Part shown: positions 37,230 to 46,474 of the stretch, one piece after another | How positions within the stretch are numbered: position 1 is the first letter of the stretch | Layout: each line of letters begins with the position of its first letter | Source: Pseudoalteromonas sp. XI10 | GTDB lineage: Bacteria > Pseudomonadota > Gammaproteobacteria > Enterobacterales > Alteromonadaceae | DNA: 64,000 nucleotides | Direction of reading: 5' to 3' | NCBI RefSeq assembly: GCF_001469895.1 | Contig: NZ_LOPY01000019.1 | Location: 124,001-188,000, forward strand | Notes under the pieces: model-generated | What the model saw: the letters and a program-made list of their open reading frames with translations, nothing else | The model's database searches: none | Told to the model about the DNA's origin: nothing | Position numbers and translations under genes: made by a program

Positions 37230-40019
37230 ATGGGCAAGCAAACTGTAATAAAAACAAATGGGCAAGGAAGGCATTTTAAGCGTAATGCAATTTTGATTTC
37301 GCTACTGGCGGCCATCAATACAAGTTACGCGGCAGAGCAAGCAAATGATGATGTAGAAGTGATTGAAGTACGTGGTATTCGTTCTTCAACCGCAGAAAAC
37401 TTAGCAATAAAACGACTTTCAACGGCAACAGTTGATGCAATCACCGCAGAGGATATTGGTAAGTTTCCTGATAAAAACGTCGCTGACTCATTGCAACGTG
37501 TATCGGGCGTTTTGATTGACCGCGACGGTGGCGAAGGTAGCCGCGTGAGTATTCGTGGTACGTCACCAGATTGGACTCTCACCCAATTAAACGGTAACTA
37601 TATTGCTTCATCAGGTTCTGGTACTCCTACCCGTAGTTTTAATTACACGTTATTGCCTTCAAGCATGATCAAAAGTGTAGAAGTGTACAAAAGTGCAGAA
37701 GCACGCATCGATGAAGGCGGTATTGGTGGTACGGTTATTTTACACACCCGTAAACCGCTTGAGATGGAAGCAAACTCAGGGGCGTTAAGTGCAGAGGTGA
37801 CTTACGATGATGTGTCTGAAGACACTAAGCCGCAAGTCAACGTGCTGTATTCTTGGAAAAATGACAACGAAAACTTTGGTGTACTGGCCGGTTTTACTCG
37901 TCAAGATCGCACCGTAACAACCATCACGAACAACGCATCACACTGGCGTTTTCACTCAGATACCGTTGAAGGTGCAGAGCGCCCGGCGCTGGTAGACCAA
38001 GCTACTGGCGAAGTGTACAACAATGTGTGGGCACCGCGTGCGATGAGTGTTAATAACTCAAACCAAGACCGTACACGCGATGGTTATCAAGTGGCTGTTC
38101 AGTGGGCACCGAGTGACAGACTTGATTTAAACTTTAACTATTTTGGTGCCAAGTTAGGCTACGACCAAACAGGGCAAAGCATTACTTTTGCCGAGTGGAA
38201 CGATAACCACAACCCGTATTACGGCATTGTGCTTGATGGCGATACAGTGGTTGCCTACGGTAATGGCGATAATGGTTTACTCAATGATAATAACTGGGGT
38301 GATGCCGATGTAAATGGTGGTGTGGCTGTTCGCCGTGGTTTGTTATCGCCGCAGTTAACAGGGCGTGAGCGTTTTGGCGAGTCAAAATCAAATACCTATG
38401 ATTTTGAAGGCACATATTATGGCGATACTTACAGTGTTACAGTAAAGTTTGGTCATACTGAAGCTGAAGGCGGTACTTCAAAAGAAACCTACGCCAATAT
38501 TGATGCGCGTTTAGGCTCAGTAAACAGCTGGTTATGGTCAATTGAAAACGGTAAACCAAGCTACGAAGTGTCGACTGATTTAGCCACCGATAAAGAAGCA
38601 TATCAATATTACGATTGGTTTGACTCATACTCATCTGAAAATGAAGACTCAGAAGATTATATTCAAACAGATGTAAAATTTGACCTTGATGGCAACTTTT
38701 TCACACGTGTCTATGTAGGTGCTAAATACCGCGACCACGAAATTAAAGGCATTCGTAACGACTTTCGTTGGGATGACGGTATAGCGGATAACGGTGGCTA
38801 CCGCGGCTACCTACCAGGGACTGAGTGGTTCCATAATCCAGATTTTCACCCAGATGCACCAACATTGGTAAGCGACCATGTAGTTGATAACAGCGCGGGT
38901 GATACAGGCGCATTTAACTTTTTAGCGTTTGATTTTGGAGCCCTTGATAACTACTTAAAAGAAAACTTTAGCCAGACTGTAGTGCCAACACTTTCGGGCA
39001 CCTACGCCCTTGAAGAGAAAATTTGGTCTGTTTACACCCAAGCTGATTTTGAATGGCAAGATTTCCGCGGTAATGTCGGTGTGCGTTATGTGAATACTGA
39101 ACTAAGCACCTTGACCTACGATGATGTCATTGGTCAAGACGATGACGACACGGATCCAAACGAGCGCAGCAGCGATGGCAGTGAAGTATTACCAAGCTTT
39201 AACCTTGCATGGGATGCAACCGAAAATCTTGTGGTGCGATTTGCAGCAGCACGCACTATGGCAAGAGTGAGCTATTCAGACTTAAGCCAAGCAGAGTCAT
39301 ACGGTCCTCCAGTGAACATTAACTCGCCAGATTCATGGACTGGCCGTGGTAATGGCACCTCGGTAAACACAGGCCTTGAACCTATGTTATCTGACCAATT
39401 CGATTTAGGTATTGAATGGTATTACGGCGATGGCTCTGCACTGGGTGCGACATTATTCTCTAAAGATATTTCTAACTTACCAATCTCGACCGTAGAAATT
39501 GTAGAGCGTGAACACGATTGTTGTAACGGCCCAATCGAAGTCGAAATGAACACCAAAGTGGGTGGGGGTGATGCAAAATCAGAAGGTTTAGAGCTGTTCT
39601 TCCAGCACTCATTTGATAATGGTTTTGGTATTTTAACTAACTATACCTACACAGATACCAGCACCAGCGAAGTCTCGACAGACGGGCAAAAAACAGAGGC
39701 TGAAATACCAGGCACCGCTAAGCACCAATATAATGTGTCGGTGTACTTTGAGAATGACGACTTTAGTGTTCGTGCGTCGTATAACTGGAAAGATGACCGT
39801 GCCAACGGAATTCACCAAGGCTACAACTTATATACCAAAGACTATGGTCAGCTAGATGTGAATGCCTCGTATAACCTAACAGAGGATCTTTCGTTTACTG
39901 CGTCAGTGGTGAACCTAACGGAAGAAATAGAAGAAGGATATTGGAAACAAAGCAATCGCTTTACCTATAACCAATATTCAGGCCGCCGTTTTTACTTAGG
40001 CGCAAATTATAATTTCTAA
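37230..40019 (+). CDS. TonB-dependent receptor, carbohydrate type
   Basis: A 929-residue outer-membrane receptor of the TIGR01782/CirA-like class used for oligosaccharides. The signal peptide ends near NTSYA; DVEVIEVRGIR is TonB-box-like; the plug has IGKFPDKNVADSLQRVSGVLIDRDGGEGSRVSIRG; the barrel ends in RRFYLGANYNF with C-terminal Phe. The frame opens at 37176, but ATG at 37230 follows GGAGATAGG. The shared 39-bp element links it to the seven-gene sugar operon, so it probably imports that operon's substrate across the outer membrane. A terminator follows. Confidence 0.94.
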   Translation: MGKQTVIKTNGQGRHFKRNAILISLLAAINTSYAAEQANDDVEVIEVRGIRSSTAENLAIKRLSTATVDAITAEDIGKFPDKNVADSLQRVSGVLIDRDGGEGSRVSIRGTSPDWTLTQLNGNYIASSGSGTPTRSFNYTLLPSSMIKSVEVYKSAEARIDEGGIGGTVILHTRKPLEMEANSGALSAEVTYDDVSEDTKPQVNVLYSWKNDNENFGVLAGFTRQDRTVTTITNNASHWRFHSDTVEGAERPALVDQATGEVYNNVWAPRAMSVNNSNQDRTRDGYQVAVQWAPSDRLDLNFNYFGAKLGYDQTGQSITFAEWNDNHNPYYGIVLDGDTVVAYGNGDNGLLNDNNWGDADVNGGVAVRRGLLSPQLTGRERFGESKSNTYDFEGTYYGDTYSVTVKFGHTEAEGGTSKETYANIDARLGSVNSWLWSIENGKPSYEVSTDLATDKEAYQYYDWFDSYSSENEDSEDYIQTDVKFDLDGNFFTRVYVGAKYRDHEIKGIRNDFRWDDGIADNGGYRGYLPGTEWFHNPDFHPDAPTLVSDHVVDNSAGDTGAFNFLAFDFGALDNYLKENFSQTVVPTLSGTYALEEKIWSVYTQADFEWQDFRGNVGVRYVNTELSTLTYDDVIGQDDDDTDPNERSSDGSEVLPSFNLAWDATENLVVRFAAARTMARVSYSDLSQAESYGPPVNINSPDSWTGRGNGTSVNTGLEPMLSDQFDLGIEWYYGDGSALGATLFSKDISNLPISTVEIVEREHDCCNGPIEVEMNTKVGGGDAKSEGLELFFQHSFDNGFGILTNYTYTDTSTSEVSTDGQKTEAEIPGTAKHQYNVSVYFENDDFSVRASYNWKDDRANGIHQGYNLYTKDYGQLDVNASYNLTEDLSFTASVVNLTEEIEEGYWKQSNRFTYNQYSGRRFYLGANYNF

Positions 40020-40046
40020 CCCAAGAGATGTTGTTTGTTGCAACCT

Positions 40047-40076
40047 AAAAAGGTACTTTTATTAGAGTACCTTTTT
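40047..40076 (+). terminator. Intrinsic terminator after the receptor gene
   Basis: AAAAAGGTACT and AGTACCTTTTT form an 11-bp stem with an 8-nt loop, and the T-rich tail continues with CTTTTTT. It lies 27 bp after the receptor stop. Confidence 0.9.
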
Positions 40077-40092
40077 CTTTTTTAAGACAATA

Positions 40093-40509
40093 ATGATTAA
40101 ATTTGTAGCAGCTACAGAGCAAGACAAAGCTTATTTACTCGACTTAAGATTGAATACCATGGTTGAGCACTTAGAAAATCAGGGGTTATTTTTATCACTT
40201 GAGCAACATCAAGCAAGAGTGGCAGAGCATTTTGAGCACAGTCATTTAGTTTTAAATGATGGGCAATGTGTAGGCGCAGCCAAGTTCATCGTGAGTGACC
40301 AAGCAATCAGTTTATTACAGCTACAAATTGCACCTAAAGAGCAGGGCAAAGGGTTAGGCACTAAGGTGTTAGATGCACTAAAAGCACAAACAGCAGAGAT
40401 TAATTTAACGGTGCTAAAAGCCAATCCAGCGTATGGGCTTTATCAACGGGCAGGGTTTAAAACTCTAGGCGAAGACGACTATGAGTTTCATATGCAGTGG
40501 CAGAAATAA
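40093..40509 (+). CDS. GNAT-family N-acetyltransferase
   Basis: A 138-residue single-domain acetyltransferase. The acetyl-CoA loop is IAPKEQGKGLGTKVLDAL, with the preceding strand ISLLQLQ, and the C-terminal NPAYGLYQRAGFKTLGEDDYEFHMQW is typical of small-molecule or peptide acetylases. The substrate cannot be told. It lies between two terminators and is a single-gene unit. Confidence 0.87.
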   Translation: MIKFVAATEQDKAYLLDLRLNTMVEHLENQGLFLSLEQHQARVAEHFEHSHLVLNDGQCVGAAKFIVSDQAISLLQLQIAPKEQGKGLGTKVLDALKAQTAEINLTVLKANPAYGLYQRAGFKTLGEDDYEFHMQWQK

Positions 40510-40510
40510 A

Positions 40511-40539
40511 AAAGGGCGCTGTTAAAAAACTAAGCGCCC
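40511..40539 (-). terminator. Terminator of the min operon
   Basis: GGGCGCT (40514-40520) and AGCGCCC (40533-40539) form a 7-bp GC-rich stem. On the minus strand it is followed by T-rich TTTTTTATTT, ending minCDE. On the plus strand only AATTTT follows, so it may act weakly for the GNAT gene too. Confidence 0.8.
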
Positions 40540-40547
40540 AATTTTGA

Positions 40548-40823
40548 CTATTTCTTTTCTTCGTCAGGTAAGGTGACGTTTAGCTCAAGTACTGCTAAGT
40601 CATCTTCGTTTTGGTCAAACTGCACCTGAACTGCATCAGTGTTTACATTCACATATTTACGAATAACATCAAGGATGTCTTGTTTTAGCTGTGGTAAGTA
40701 ATCTGGTGTACCACGCTGTGAACGTTCGTGCGCGACAATGATCTGCAATCGCTCTTTTGCTAATGACGCACTGCTTTTCTTTTCTGAGCGGAAGTAGTCA
40801 AGTAAAGACACATTAACCTCCAA
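40548..40823 (-). CDS. minE: Cell-division topological specificity factor MinE
   Basis: A 91-residue protein; MinE drives oscillation of MinD by stimulating its ATPase. The N-terminal [37 protein letters not shown] contains the MinD-binding and membrane-targeting helix, and the C-terminal part is the dimer domain. It is the last gene of minCDE and overlaps minD by 11 bp. Confidence 0.96.
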   Translation of the reverse strand: MEVNVSLLDYFRSEKKSSASLAKERLQIIVAHERSQRGTPDYLPQLKQDILDVIRKYVNVNTDAVQVQFDQNEDDLAVLELNVTLPDEEKK

Positions 40824-41622
40824 AAATCCGTTTAAATAAGCCTTTTTTCTCTACGTCTAAGAAACGAAAATCAACAGTTTCGCCTAATAAACGATTGATT
40901 GCATCTGTGTATGCTTGGCCTGCATCCGATTCACCATCAAGGATAACCGGTTGACCAGAGTTCGATGCACTAAGTACAGCTTGTGATTCAGGAATAACGC
41001 CCAGCAGTTTAATCGCTAAGATTTCTTGTACGTCTTCTACCGAAAGCATTTCGCCTTTTTCAACACGCTCAGGATTATAGCGAGTTAATAGTAGATGTTC
41101 TTTTACGCTTTCAAGGCCTTCTTCAGCACGTTTTGATTTGCTGTGTAAAATGCCAAGAATACGGTCAGAGTCACGTACTGATGATACTTCTGGGTTCGTT
41201 GTTACAATCGCTTCATCAGCGAAGTACATTGCCATCATTGCACCAGCTTCGATACCCGCTGGAGAATCACACACAATGTAATCAAAATCTTTTTTCAGCT
41301 CGTTTAGTACGCGCTCAACACCGTCACGGGTTAGGGCGTCTTTATCACGGGTTTGTGAGGCAGGTAAAATATGTAGCTTATCAACGCGCTTATCTTTAAT
41401 AAGTGCTTGATTTAAGTTAGCTTCGCCATTGATTACGTTTACGAAATCATAAACAACACGGCGTTCACAACCCATGATAAGGTCAAGATTACGTAGACCG
41501 ATATCAAAGTCGATAATAACGGTTTTAAAGCCTTTAAGCGCTAAACCTGTGCCAATCGCAGCACTCGATGTGGTTTTACCAACACCACCTTTACCAGAAG
41601 TAACGACAATCACTTTTGCCAT
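40813..41622 (-). CDS. minD: Septum-site determining ATPase MinD
   Basis: A 269-residue ParA-like ATPase that binds the membrane in its ATP form and recruits MinC to the poles. [18 protein letters not shown] is the deviant Walker [13 protein letters not shown] is switch I, and [11 protein letters not shown] is switch II. The C-terminal [16 protein letters not shown] is the amphipathic membrane-targeting helix. It lies 5 bp after minC. Confidence 0.97.
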   Translation of the reverse strand: MAKVIVVTSGKGGVGKTTSSAAIGTGLALKGFKTVIIDFDIGLRNLDLIMGCERRVVYDFVNVINGEANLNQALIKDKRVDKLHILPASQTRDKDALTRDGVERVLNELKKDFDYIVCDSPAGIEAGAMMAMYFADEAIVTTNPEVSSVRDSDRILGILHSKSKRAEEGLESVKEHLLLTRYNPERVEKGEMLSVEDVQEILAIKLLGVIPESQAVLSASNSGQPVILDGESDAGQAYTDAINRLLGETVDFRFLDVEKKGLFKRIFGG

Positions 41623-41627
41623 GAGAT

Positions 41628-42350
41628 TTATCCTTTAACCAAAGCTGAAATTTCTAATGAATCATTTTTTTGTTGGATTTGTACTGCGCTGCCCCAGTGT
41701 TCACCTTGTAGAGAGTCGCTGATCCAATAACTACCATTAATCGAAACAAGTTCTGCTTCTAATTTTTGGCAAAATATATTTGCTTCGTTGTAACCTTTAG
41801 CCCCTGCAATTGCACGGCCGCGAAGGGTGCCATAAATGTGCACGTTGCCATCGCTAATCACTTCGGCGCCATGACTTACAGCACCAATTACGATTAGGTC
41901 GCGGTCTTTTGCATACACTTGCTGGCCCGAACGTACAGTGCCATGAATAACTTGCGCAGGCAGGTGAACGGTTTTTTCAACGATAGATGTATTTGTTTGT
42001 TGTTTAGCGGTTGCACCCTTAACGTCTTGTGAATAATTTAACACCGACAGGCCCGCAGCTTTTGCGCTTTCGTTTTGCTCTTGAGAGCCATTACAAACCC
42101 CAACAGGGTTTAACGAAAGGCCGCTTAACATTGATTTTAAGAAAGAGAAATCAAGCGCTTCATCTTGTACGTCGCTTAAGTTTTGTACGTCGCTTAAGTT
42201 GATTACGATAGGCGCACCGGCAAAAAACTTAGGTGCTTGGGCGATTTTCTCATCTAACTGCTTACTTAAAAGGGCTGTATCTGCTGAAAATAAATGTAAA
42301 ACAGATAACGTAAAAAGGTTCCCTTTTAATTCAAAAATTTGTTCCGACAT
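41628..42350 (-). CDS. minC: Septum-site inhibitor MinC, with an internal six-residue duplication
   Basis: A 240-residue protein; MinC blocks FtsZ polymerisation away from midcell. The N-terminal FtsZ-binding domain (about 1-105) and the C-terminal beta-helix (VIHGTVRSGQQVYAKDRDLIVIGAVSHGAEVISDGNVHIYGTLRGRA) are both present. At about residues 51-62 the sequence NLSDVQ occurs twice in tandem because of an 18-bp duplication. The frame is kept, and the second domain is intact, so the gene is probably functional. Confidence 0.96.
   Translation of the reverse strand: MSEQIFELKGNLFTLSVLHLFSADTALLSKQLDEKIAQAPKFFAGAPIVINLSDVQNLSDVQDEALDFSFLKSMLSGLSLNPVGVCNGSQEQNESAKAAGLSVLNYSQDVKGATAKQQTNTSIVEKTVHLPAQVIHGTVRSGQQVYAKDRDLIVIGAVSHGAEVISDGNVHIYGTLRGRAIAGAKGYNEANIFCQKLEAELVSINGSYWISDSLQGEHWGSAVQIQQKNDSLEISALVKG
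42165..42200. repeat. Perfect 18-bp tandem duplication inside minC
   Basis: Two adjacent copies of TTGTACGTCGCTTAAGTT lie at 42165-42182 and 42183-42200. They add six residues (NLSDVQ) to the FtsZ-binding domain of MinC. The exact identity suggests a recent slippage or, less likely, an assembly error. Confidence 0.95.
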
Positions 42351-42506
42351 ACACGCTCAATTGAATTGTCTGGATTAGCATTATTTAAGTATAAACACAG
42401 GCTGAACAAGGCATATACAGTAAAAATCTAATCTATTTTTTCTAACTTATTATATCACTCATGTTATAGTGTGCGCCTTCGTTAAGCAAGATATTATAGG
42501 GCCATA

Positions 42507-42788
42507 ATGCTAACTGCGGTGTATAAAAGTATTAAAAAAGCGGATACATACCTTTTTGTAGAAAAAAGAGATGATTTCTCACGCGTACCTGAACCATTAC
42601 TAGAAACGTTTGGTCAACCTAAGTACGTGATGATGATTAATCTAGCAAGCCGCGAAAAGTTAGGTGTGGCAGACTTAGACGCGGTTAAGCAAGCGTTAAT
42701 TGACCAAGGGTTCTACTTGCAATTACCTCCGCCGGAAGAAAATCTGTTAACCCAATTTAAAAAAGACAAGGGAGTTGAGAGTGATTAA
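42507..42788 (+). CDS. ycgL: YcgL family protein
   Basis: A 93-residue cytoplasmic protein of the YcgL domain family (LTAVYKSIKKADTYLFVEKRDDFSRVPEPLLETFGQPKYVMMINLASREKLGVADLDAVKQALIDQGFYLQLPPPEENLL). The function is not known with certainty; its position divergent from minC and ahead of a lytic transglycosylase is shared by many gammaproteobacteria. It overlaps the next gene by 8 bp. Confidence 0.93.
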   Translation: MLTAVYKSIKKADTYLFVEKRDDFSRVPEPLLETFGQPKYVMMINLASREKLGVADLDAVKQALIDQGFYLQLPPPEENLLTQFKKDKGVESD

Positions 42789-43806
42789 AAAACTTGCCGT
42801 CATTTTACTCAGTGCTTCACTAAGTACTTCAGTATTGGCAGAACAAAAGACACAAGCTGATTTTGACGTTTACGTTGCAGCATTAAAAAAAGAAGCACTT
42901 GAAAAAGGCTATGATGAAGCCTTAGTTGATCAAGCACTTGCAACAGCTAAATTCAAAAAGAAAGTGATCTCAGCTGATAAAAATCAGCCAGAAGTAAAAG
43001 AAACCCTCGAAACTTATTTACCAAAACGTGTGCCGCAATGGAAAATTGACCGCGCGCGTAAGTTATACAAAGAAAACCAAGACGTTCTTGAAAAAGTAGC
43101 CAAAGAATACGGCGTTCAGGCACGTTTTATTGTTGCACTTTGGGGCCTTGAAAGTAACTTTGGTAAAATCCAAGGTGGTCATAGTGTAATTGCATCATTA
43201 GTTACACTTGCTTTTGATGGTCGCCGCGAAACCATGTATAAAAACCAACTTTGGGCAGCGCTTGATATCTTAAAAGAGGGCCACATTACCCTAGATAAGT
43301 TCAAAGGCTCTTGGGCTGGTGCAATGGGGCAAACGCAGTTTATGCCAACATCATTTAACGCTTACGCTGTTGATTACAACGGTGATGGCCGCAAAGACAT
43401 TTGGACCACAGAAGAAGACGCATTCGCTTCAATTGCTAACTACCTTAAACAAGCAGGTTGGAACGATGATTTAACCTGGGGTCGCCAAGTTAAATTACCT
43501 GAAGGCTTTGATAACGCAAATATTCTTAAGCGTGGCACTAGAACACGCAGCCAATGGTTAGAGTATTGGAAAGATTCAGAGCGCAGCCTTGCTGATTGGC
43601 AAGCAATCGGTGTTCGTAAAATGGATGGTAGCGACCTACCAAACGTTGATGTTACCGCCGCAATGGTAATGCCAGATGACGTAAACGGCCGTATGTATCT
43701 AGCCTACGATAACTACAAAGCACTTATGCACTGGAATCGCTCGTATTACTTTGCAACCAGTGTTGGTTACTTATCAGATCGCATCGGTTACCCAGCGATT
43801 AAGTAA
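42781..43806 (+). CDS. Lytic murein transglycosylase (MltB family)
   Basis: A 341-residue exported enzyme with signal peptide IKKLAVILLSASLSTSVLA that cleaves glycan strands to 1,6-anhydromuropeptides. VALWGLESNFGKIQGGHSV holds the catalytic Glu; GSWAGAMGQTQFMPTSFNAYAVDYNGDGRKDIW is the family signature with Gln/Met site. It lacks the C-terminal peptidoglycan-binding domain of some relatives. GTG at 42781 follows AAGGGAG and is preferred over the TTG at 42775. Confidence 0.92.
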   Translation: MIKKLAVILLSASLSTSVLAEQKTQADFDVYVAALKKEALEKGYDEALVDQALATAKFKKKVISADKNQPEVKETLETYLPKRVPQWKIDRARKLYKENQDVLEKVAKEYGVQARFIVALWGLESNFGKIQGGHSVIASLVTLAFDGRRETMYKNQLWAALDILKEGHITLDKFKGSWAGAMGQTQFMPTSFNAYAVDYNGDGRKDIWTTEEDAFASIANYLKQAGWNDDLTWGRQVKLPEGFDNANILKRGTRTRSQWLEYWKDSERSLADWQAIGVRKMDGSDLPNVDVTAAMVMPDDVNGRMYLAYDNYKALMHWNRSYYFATSVGYLSDRIGYPAIK

Positions 43807-43818
43807 TTGATTAATAAA

Positions 43819-43873
43819 AGTTAGCAAGGTCCAAGGGTAAAGCTACAAGTTTTACCCGAGCAACTTGCTAACT
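43819..43873. repeat. Long nested inverted repeat after the transglycosylase gene
   Basis: AGTTAGCAAG (43819-43828) pairs with CTTGCTAACT (43864-43873), and GGTAAA...TTTACC pairs inside. It forms a two-part cruciform just after the stop codon and runs into the first REP-like copy. There is no T-run, so termination is unproven. Confidence 0.6.
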
Positions 43874-43903
43874 TATTCGGCGTTAAAACGCCTCCTACAA
43901 ACT
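43874..43903. repeat. REP-like repeat, copy 1
   Basis: Thirty bases identical to 44525-44554, with the hairpin GGCGTT...AACGCC and adjacent CTCCTAC. Read on the minus strand it is GTAGGAGGCGTTTTAACGCC, the pattern of GTAGGAG-type REP-like elements in gammaproteobacteria. Confidence 0.75.
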
Positions 43904-43929
43904 CGCAAACTTTTCCATCGATAAAACAT

Positions 43930-44343
43930 TTAAACGTTTATATTGAGTGCTTTTTGCAGTGCATCAGCGTCTTTACAGCCAAGGTATATGTTTTTTCCGT
44001 CATTTAAAGTTATTTTAACGGCTTGTCCAACTGACGCATTGTATAACCAGCCATCGTTTAGCATACGAATGCCAATCCCTTGATACCACTTTGTTTTGTA
44101 AACTGAGGTCTGTGCAATCTGAGATAATTCAACATCTTTGCTAATAATCCCAAACCCAAAATACCAACGAAGCGTTTGCTCATCGATGACTATTGTGAGC
44201 GAAAAGAACAACAAAGTAACAACCAGGTTTATCGATAATATAATTATTTTGAGGTCAGCCAGTTCAGGGGATAAAATTACAAAGGCACTAATTACTAATA
44301 AAATAATAATTAACGAGTAATTTATTTCTGTCTCTTTATACAT
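43930..44343 (-). CDS. Small membrane protein with PH-like domain
   Basis: A 137-residue protein with two N-terminal membrane segments (about 9-24 and 32-52), then a soluble part of about 80 residues (IDEQTLRWYFGFGIISKDVELSQIAQTSVYKTKWYQGIGIRMLNDGWLYNASVGQAVKITLNDGKNIYLGCKDADALQKAL) with the strand pattern of bacterial PH domains. The function is unknown. REP-like repeats lie on both sides. Confidence 0.7.
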   Translation of the reverse strand: MYKETEINYSLIIILLVISAFVILSPELADLKIIILSINLVVTLLFFSLTIVIDEQTLRWYFGFGIISKDVELSQIAQTSVYKTKWYQGIGIRMLNDGWLYNASVGQAVKITLNDGKNIYLGCKDADALQKALNINV

Positions 44344-44494
44344 AGCTTAATATCCATTTAAGTCAGAACGTAAATAAACGCTTAGTTATTAGTATAGCAA
44401 AGGCAAGTTTAGTTATGATTATCCATTCAAAACGCGCTAAAGCACGACCTACAAGAGTGCGCGCGAAACAAGTTTCATGGTAACGATGAATCCC

Positions 44495-44517
44495 GTAGGA
44501 ACGGCTTCAGCAGTGAA
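44495..44517. repeat. REP-like repeat, divergent copy
   Basis: GTAGGAACGGCTTCAG followed by CAGTGAA matches the GTAGGAGCGGCTTCAGCCGCGA-type element with several changes. It lies 8 bp from the second 30-bp copy, in the opposite orientation. Confidence 0.55.
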
Positions 44518-44524
44518 CCTCAAA

Positions 44525-44554
44525 TATTCGGCGTTAAAACGCCTCCTACAAACT
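44525..44554. repeat. REP-like repeat, copy 2
   Basis: Identical over 30 bases to 43874-43903. The two copies are 651 bp apart in the same orientation and bracket the small PH-like membrane protein gene. Confidence 0.75.
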
Positions 44555-44596
44555 TTACTCTTGTAACTCGAAACTTTCCCCTTGAAACTCGCTAAC

Positions 44597-45154
44597 TTAT
44601 TCCCCTTTACCCGGCTTTTTCAAAATCTTGTCTTTAAAATCAAGTACCTTGCCAATGCCAGAACCCAGTTTCATTAGGCTTTGAAGTTGCTCAGGGCTTA
44701 AGCGTTGTAGCTCTGCTGACCATTTGGTTACAGTTTCCAGTAGGTCATGAATTTCTTGCATTTGCTGTTGAGCAAAGCGCTCATCATCATTGTGGGCTTC
44801 TTCTAAAATGTTATCGCGAAGCAGGCTAAGGGTTGGGTCTATCTCGCGCTTTTTACGCTCTTCGAATACGCGGTTGGCCATATCCCAAATGCTGCCAGCA
44901 GGGCCGTAGTATTCTTTACGGTCACCCGGAATATGATGCACTTTAATTAAGCGCCAAGACTGTAGCTCTTTAATGCCCATACTGACGTTTCCGCGCGAGA
45001 TACTTAAAGTATCGGCAATTTCATTGGCGGTCATAGGCTCTTTAGTAATGGTTAATAATCCACACATTTGACCAATGGTGCGGTTAAAGCCCCAACGGCT
45101 ACCCATTTCACCGCAGTGCATAACAAAAGCTAAGTTTTTTTCAGATAGGCTCAT
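44597..45154 (-). CDS. GbsR/MarR-type transcriptional regulator
   Basis: A 185-residue winged-helix protein. NRTIGQMCGLLTITKEPMTANEIADTLSISRGNVSMGIKELQSWRLIKVHHIPGDRKEYYGP is the DNA-binding domain, followed by a helical dimer region and a Lys-rich end. GbsR-like proteins respond to choline or related osmolytes in Bacillus; no such genes are near here. It is divergent from adhP (250 bp) and could regulate it, but the intergenic region shows no clear operator for it. Confidence 0.88.
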   Translation of the reverse strand: MSLSEKNLAFVMHCGEMGSRWGFNRTIGQMCGLLTITKEPMTANEIADTLSISRGNVSMGIKELQSWRLIKVHHIPGDRKEYYGPAGSIWDMANRVFEERKKREIDPTLSLLRDNILEEAHNDDERFAQQQMQEIHDLLETVTKWSAELQRLSPEQLQSLMKLGSGIGKVLDFKDKILKKPGKGE

Positions 45155-45326
45155 AATTTTTAGTATTCAAAAATTTCAGAAATTAAATGCTAGCACGCTC
45201 GGGGTATAACTAAAAGAAATAGCCACTATGCAATCTGCTACTACTAAAGTATAGATACGCCATATTTAAAATTTAAGTTATTGAATTTAAAGTGTAGTTT
45301 AATTAAATGCCGCAGTGGTTAGCTAT

Positions 45327-45340
45327 TTGATGTGGATCAA
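45327..45340 (+). promoter_or_regulatory. FNR-type box upstream of adhP
   Basis: TTGATGTGGATCAA is a perfect match to the FNR/EtrA consensus TTGAT-N4-ATCAA. If it acts as a class II site (centre -41.5), transcription would start near 45375 with TATCGT (45363-45368) as the -10. It predicts oxygen-responsive expression of adhP. Confidence 0.75.
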
Positions 45341-45404
45341 TAATAGTGACAGTTAATAAGTTTATCGTATAGGCTGAAATCCAATAATACCATGGAGGAA
45401 CGTT

Positions 45405-46415
45405 ATGAAAGCTGCAGTAAATAAAGAGTACAAAGGTAAATTAACTATCGAAGATATCCCATGCCCAGAGGTGGGAATTAACGATGTGCTAGTTAAAATT
45501 GCCGCGTGTGGGGTGTGCCACACAGATTTACATGCTTGTCATGGAGATTGGCCCGTCAAACCGAAAATGCCATTAGTACCGGGCCATGAAGGGGTAGGTA
45601 CTATCGAAAAAGTAGGTGCAAACATTAAACACTTATCAGTAGGCGACCGTGTCGGTGTTCCTTGGTTATATAGTGCCTGTGGTCATTGTGAGTTTTGTTT
45701 AGAAGGCAAAGAAACCTTATGCCTTGAGCAGCACAACACAGGGTATTCAGTTGATGGTGGTTACGCCGAGTACTGTGTAGCCCATGGTGATTACGTGGTT
45801 AAAATTCCTGAAGGATTAGGCTTTGCAGAAGCCGCACCTTTGTTTTGTGCGGGGGTTACAACCTATAAAGCGCTTAAAGTGACTGATGCAAAAGCGGGTG
45901 ATTGGGTGGCAATTGTCGGTGTTGGCGGCCTAGGTCATTTGGCAGTGCAGTACGCAAAAGCAATGGGCTTTAATGTGATTGCCGTTGATACCGGCGAGAG
46001 CAAGTTGGCACTAGCCAAAGAGCTTGGCGCAGACATCACCATCGACTTTATGAAGCAAGTGCCTTCAGAAACCATTTTTGAACAAGTGGGTGGGGCACAT
46101 GGTGTTGTGTGTACGGCCGTATCAAAACCTGGTTTTGAGCAAGCTTATAAAAGCGTACGCCGTGGCGGTAAATGCGTACTTGTAGGTTTACCACCAGAAG
46201 ATATGCCATTGCCAATTTTCGACACCGTGTTAAATGGGGTGTCTGTTGTAGGCTCAATTGTTGGTACGCGTAAAGACTTACAAGAATGCCTCGACTTTGC
46301 TGCTAAAGGTAAAGTTAAAGCAATTATTGAAGAAAAACGCCTCGAAGATATCAACGATATATTTGACGACATGCTAAAAGGCGATATCACAGGCCGAATC
46401 GTGATGACGCTTTAA
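45405..46415 (+). CDS. adhP: Zinc-dependent alcohol dehydrogenase AdhP
   Basis: A 336-residue medium-chain dehydrogenase that interconverts ethanol/propanol and aldehydes with [19 protein letters not shown] and GHEGVG carry the catalytic zinc ligands, [15 protein letters not shown] the structural zinc cysteines, [18 protein letters not shown] the Rossmann motif, and AVDTGESK the Asp that selects NAD. The start follows GGAGG. A FNR-type box lies 65 bp upstream. A strong terminator follows. Confidence 0.94.
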   Translation: MKAAVNKEYKGKLTIEDIPCPEVGINDVLVKIAACGVCHTDLHACHGDWPVKPKMPLVPGHEGVGTIEKVGANIKHLSVGDRVGVPWLYSACGHCEFCLEGKETLCLEQHNTGYSVDGGYAEYCVAHGDYVVKIPEGLGFAEAAPLFCAGVTTYKALKVTDAKAGDWVAIVGVGGLGHLAVQYAKAMGFNVIAVDTGESKLALAKELGADITIDFMKQVPSETIFEQVGGAHGVVCTAVSKPGFEQAYKSVRRGGKCVLVGLPPEDMPLPIFDTVLNGVSVVGSIVGTRKDLQECLDFAAKGKVKAIIEEKRLEDINDIFDDMLKGDITGRIVMTL

Positions 46416-46431
46416 GCTGAGTCAGTTAACG

Positions 46432-46474
46432 CTGTCAGGTTTGTTGAGTAATCAATTGAACCTGACAGTTTTTT
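46432..46474 (+). terminator. Intrinsic terminator after adhP
   Basis: CTGTCAGGTT (46432-46441) and AACCTGACAG (46459-46468) form a 10-bp stem with a 17-nt loop, followed by six T. Confidence 0.85.
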
